Positions 43,943 to 45,927 of a DNA stretch of 45,927 nucleotides are shown here, piece by piece (positions within the stretch are counted from its first letter, which is position 1; each line of letters begins with the position of its first letter). The translations under genes were made by a program, and so were the position numbers. Below the pieces are notes generated by a model. It was given only the letters and a program-made list of their open reading frames with translations. It did not search any database and was not told the DNA's origin. Origin of the DNA: Flavobacteriales bacterium (GTDB lineage: Bacteria > Bacteroidota > Bacteroidia > Flavobacteriales > BACL11). The stretch spans positions 1-45,927 of the forward strand of contig JACNLP010000056.1 in NCBI GenBank assembly GCA_014381465.1. Direction: 5' to 3'.

Positions 43943-45927
43943 GATTTTAAAAATTTGATAAGCATTATTTCTAACAGCAAAAACAGCAGTGCTAAAATAA
44001 TACAATGTTTCCAATAGCTTTTTCCCAATTGGATTTCTTGCACTATATTGCTGATATTCTGATTTGTACTACTATTTATTTTTATGTTATTAATGTTATT
44101 TTTTTGTAAAATTTCCGCCACATCTTTGCTAGAATAAATATTAGGATCTGATTCCTTATTGCCATAATTAAAGGAGAGAGCAGCAATGGTTTTGCCCCCA
44201 GCAGTCAGTAAATAATTCCCTGCTTCTTTTATTTGCTCTTGCACATATAATTTCCTCTTTCCGCTAACAAATCTTTCAGTTGGAATAATGTCGTAATTAT
44301 CCGATTGCAGATGATAAATATTTTCTTTATTTTCTGAGCTAGGTGCATCAAAATATTGATTTTCCCCAATGCTATAATACAGTTGAGTGGTTTTGAAGCT
44401 CATCAGTGCCATATTGTAAAGCAGTGGAACAAAAAGCGCATGCTTTCCTAAATTGCTGCTTGTATTGTTTAGCGGGGAAGCAAAAAGGTAAATATCCCCA
44501 GCAGAGTAAGTGTAATGACTAATAAAATCATCTCCCATTTCAAGGCTGAGAATGCTTTGCTTATTGGTATTGTTTTTGTTCGATATCTTGTAATGAGATA
44601 ATACTATTGGCAAATTAATTTTTTTCTCCTCTTTTTCGAAAACACCTTCAAATACCTTATGCGAATAAGAGATTTTATTTGCTTTTTGCTTTGTGGTATC
44701 TTTTGCAATATATTCATCCAAATTTAATGCAGAAGAAAACATTTTATAACTATCAAAATTAATGTCATTACTAGGAATAACAGCCAAGCTTCCTCCATCT
44801 TTTGCAAAATCCTTAATACTTTGAAGTAAGCCAGAAGAAATATTTGTTAATCCATCTAAAATTAGCAATTGCTGATTTTTAATTTCTTCATAGTTAATTT
44901 GCCCAATAGAAACCGATTTGTAATCTATTGCATCATCCTTTTCAAAAAGGGATTGTAATGCAAAACTTTGGTTTTGCTCATAAATATGAAGTGCTTTAAT
45001 TTTATCCAATATTTCAAAGGAAAAATAAAAGTTATCGTCAAAGGAAATAGGGTAGTCCTGTAAAGAAATTTTACATTGCTTAAAACCAGAAGAAGCAGGC
45101 GTAAACTTAAAACTTATATTTTGCTTCTGGCCAGGAGAAATACTAAAATTACTAATTGCTTTTTGTAGTTTATTTACATGCAAAAATGCAGGCAAATTGC
45201 TAATTGCCACATCCGATTTATTTACCACTCTCGCTATTATTTCAATGGACTTTCCTTCTTGAATAATAGGGCTACTCATCCAGCAACTATCAATATACAA
45301 ATTGTTTTCAGCTGTTTTGCTAAGCGGAATAATTAGCACATTAAGGCTGCTATCATTTTGGCTTATATTATCAATTCTGAAAGTACTTTTCTGCAAATCG
45401 GTCAGTACATACATCTGCGCATTTTCATTTTGCTTGTTTAAGCTCTGCTGTCGACTAATTATTTCTGCCAAGCTTTTGTAGTGGGCAGTAGTTGTAAGTT
45501 GCTGAAATCTACTGCCTATTTCTGCTTTTGTAAAAGAGCGAGAATGCTTAGCTGAAAAGTCATTTGTTATCAAGAAAAAATTACTTTCTGTATCATATTG
45601 ATTAGCAATTTCCTCCGCTTTGTTTTTGGCAACATCCAATAGCATTCCATTTTCCAAAACCGATTCCATGCTAAATGAATTATCAATATAGAAAAAGATG
45701 TTTTTTACAATTTCGGTTTGTTTCTGTTTTGTAGGAATGTATGGCTTTGCAAATGCCAAAACCAGAAATGTAATGGCAAGTATTCTACTCAGTAGAATAA
45801 GTAAGTTTTTAAGGTGAGAACGAGAGCGTTTTGCTTGTTTTATTTCTTTTAGGAAACGAATGCTACTAAAACGAACTGTTTTATATTTCCTTAGATTAAA
45901 AAGATGAATAATAATGGGGATTGCTAT
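43939..45927 (-). CDS. BatA-like membrane protein with VWA domain, 5' end outside window
   Basis: The frame is open from the right edge (662 codons to the stop). The first residues in the window read IAIPIIIHLFNLRKYKTVRF, then FLKEIKQAKRSRSHLKNLL, the aerotolerance-regulator N-terminal membrane domain, with a second helix ILLSRILAITFLVLAFAK. A VWA-like domain follows with metal motif DNSFS (FFYIDNSFSMES). A CARDB-like region (about 230-330) and a glutamine-amidotransferase-like region (about 330-480) precede a C-terminal membrane helix near the end. Family members are named BatA or simply VWA proteins and are suspected to work with MoxR ATPases at the envelope. Only a few N-terminal residues should be missing. 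Overlaps the dihydroorotase-like gene by 4 bp. Confidence 0.85.
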   Translation of the reverse strand: MAIPIIIHLFNLRKYKTVRFSSIRFLKEIKQAKRSRSHLKNLLILLSRILAITFLVLAFAKPYIPTKQKQTEIVKNIFFYIDNSFSMESVLENGMLLDVAKNKAEEIANQYDTESNFFLITNDFSAKHSRSFTKAEIGSRFQQLTTTAHYKSLAEIISRQQSLNKQNENAQMYVLTDLQKSTFRIDNISQNDSSLNVLIIPLSKTAENNLYIDSCWMSSPIIQEGKSIEIIARVVNKSDVAISNLPAFLHVNKLQKAISNFSISPGQKQNISFKFTPASSGFKQCKISLQDYPISFDDNFYFSFEILDKIKALHIYEQNQSFALQSLFEKDDAIDYKSVSIGQINYEEIKNQQLLILDGLTNISSGLLQSIKDFAKDGGSLAVIPSNDINFDSYKMFSSALNLDEYIAKDTTKQKANKISYSHKVFEGVFEKEEKKINLPIVLSHYKISNKNNTNKQSILSLEMGDDFISHYTYSAGDIYLFASPLNNTSSNLGKHALFVPLLYNMALMSFKTTQLYYSIGENQYFDAPSSENKENIYHLQSDNYDIIPTERFVSGKRKLYVQEQIKEAGNYLLTAGGKTIAALSFNYGNKESDPNIYSSKDVAEILQKNNINNIKINSSTNQNISNIVQEIQLGKSYWKHCIILALLFLLLEIMLIKFLKS

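Noticed and set aside
1-45927. tRNA, rRNA, CRISPR array or insertion sequence with terminal repeats
   Set aside because: Both strands were read for cloverleaf ends, rRNA-like conserved stretches, regular repeats and transposase motifs; none was convincing. Short RNA genes could still be missed without a covariance search.

Overview
This window comes from a low-GC member of the Bacteroidota, most likely a Flavobacteriales-type marine or freshwater lineage. Support comes from Bacteroidota promoters (TTTG / TAnnTTTG), type IX secretion (T9SS) C-terminal sorting domains on four large secreted proteins, PKD-repeat gliding/adhesin-type architecture, the rsfS-ftsH-DUF2007-cdsA-psd gene order and the comA-like/DUF368/aroE/DUF349 cluster. 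No rRNA, tRNA or CRISPR array was seen. The window is almost fully coding; no gene-free stretch exceeds 300 bases.

Layout. (1) 1-1079: a tyrosine recombinase gene, cut by the left edge, sits immediately downstream of the 3' end of mnmE, with four phased TTGTTGTTA-type repeats around its promoter. This looks like the end of an integrated element that uses the mnmE 3' end as its target. (2) 1080-7700: mnmE divergent from sucD, then fabG, a VWA-like membrane protein, an SPFH/prohibitin protein and a small secreted protein, closed by a clear intrinsic terminator. (3) 7698-13901, all minus strand: comA-like phosphosulfolactate synthase, DUF368 transporter, aroE, then a five-repeat DUF349 protein and uvrB. 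(4) 13988-16496: glmM and a cysteine desulfurase. (5) 16493-20319, minus strand: rsfS, ftsH, DUF2007, cdsA, psd, packed end to end (protein quality control plus phosphatidylethanolamine synthesis). (6) 20383-24223: birA, an SRPBCC protein, pyrE, a NUDIX hydrolase and a lipoprotein solute-binding protein. (7) 24264-29615: one giant 1783-residue PKD-repeat protein with a T9SS type B sorting domain. (8) 29714-34881: mtaB, lgt, truA and an MsbA-like ABC exporter. (9) 34951-41208: three consecutive T9SS cargo genes. (10) 41424-45927: dapF, a GNAT acetyltransferase, a degenerate dihydroorotase and a BatA-like VWA protein that runs off the right edge.

The most distinctive observations are: the mobile-element boundary at mnmE, with a recombinase whose reading frame stops resembling the family about 90 bases from the left edge; and a recurrent promoter layout in which the TAnnTTTG -7 box ends exactly 4 nt before the start codon in six genes (mnmE, pyrE, mtaB, truA, the 34951 gene, dapF), predicting leaderless mRNAs. 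Also notable are a dihydroorotase paralogue lacking several metal ligands, a compact CdsA, and a three-gene operon of surface proteins that mixes type A and type B sorting signals. All functional calls are from reading motifs and remembered family knowledge; no database search was run.
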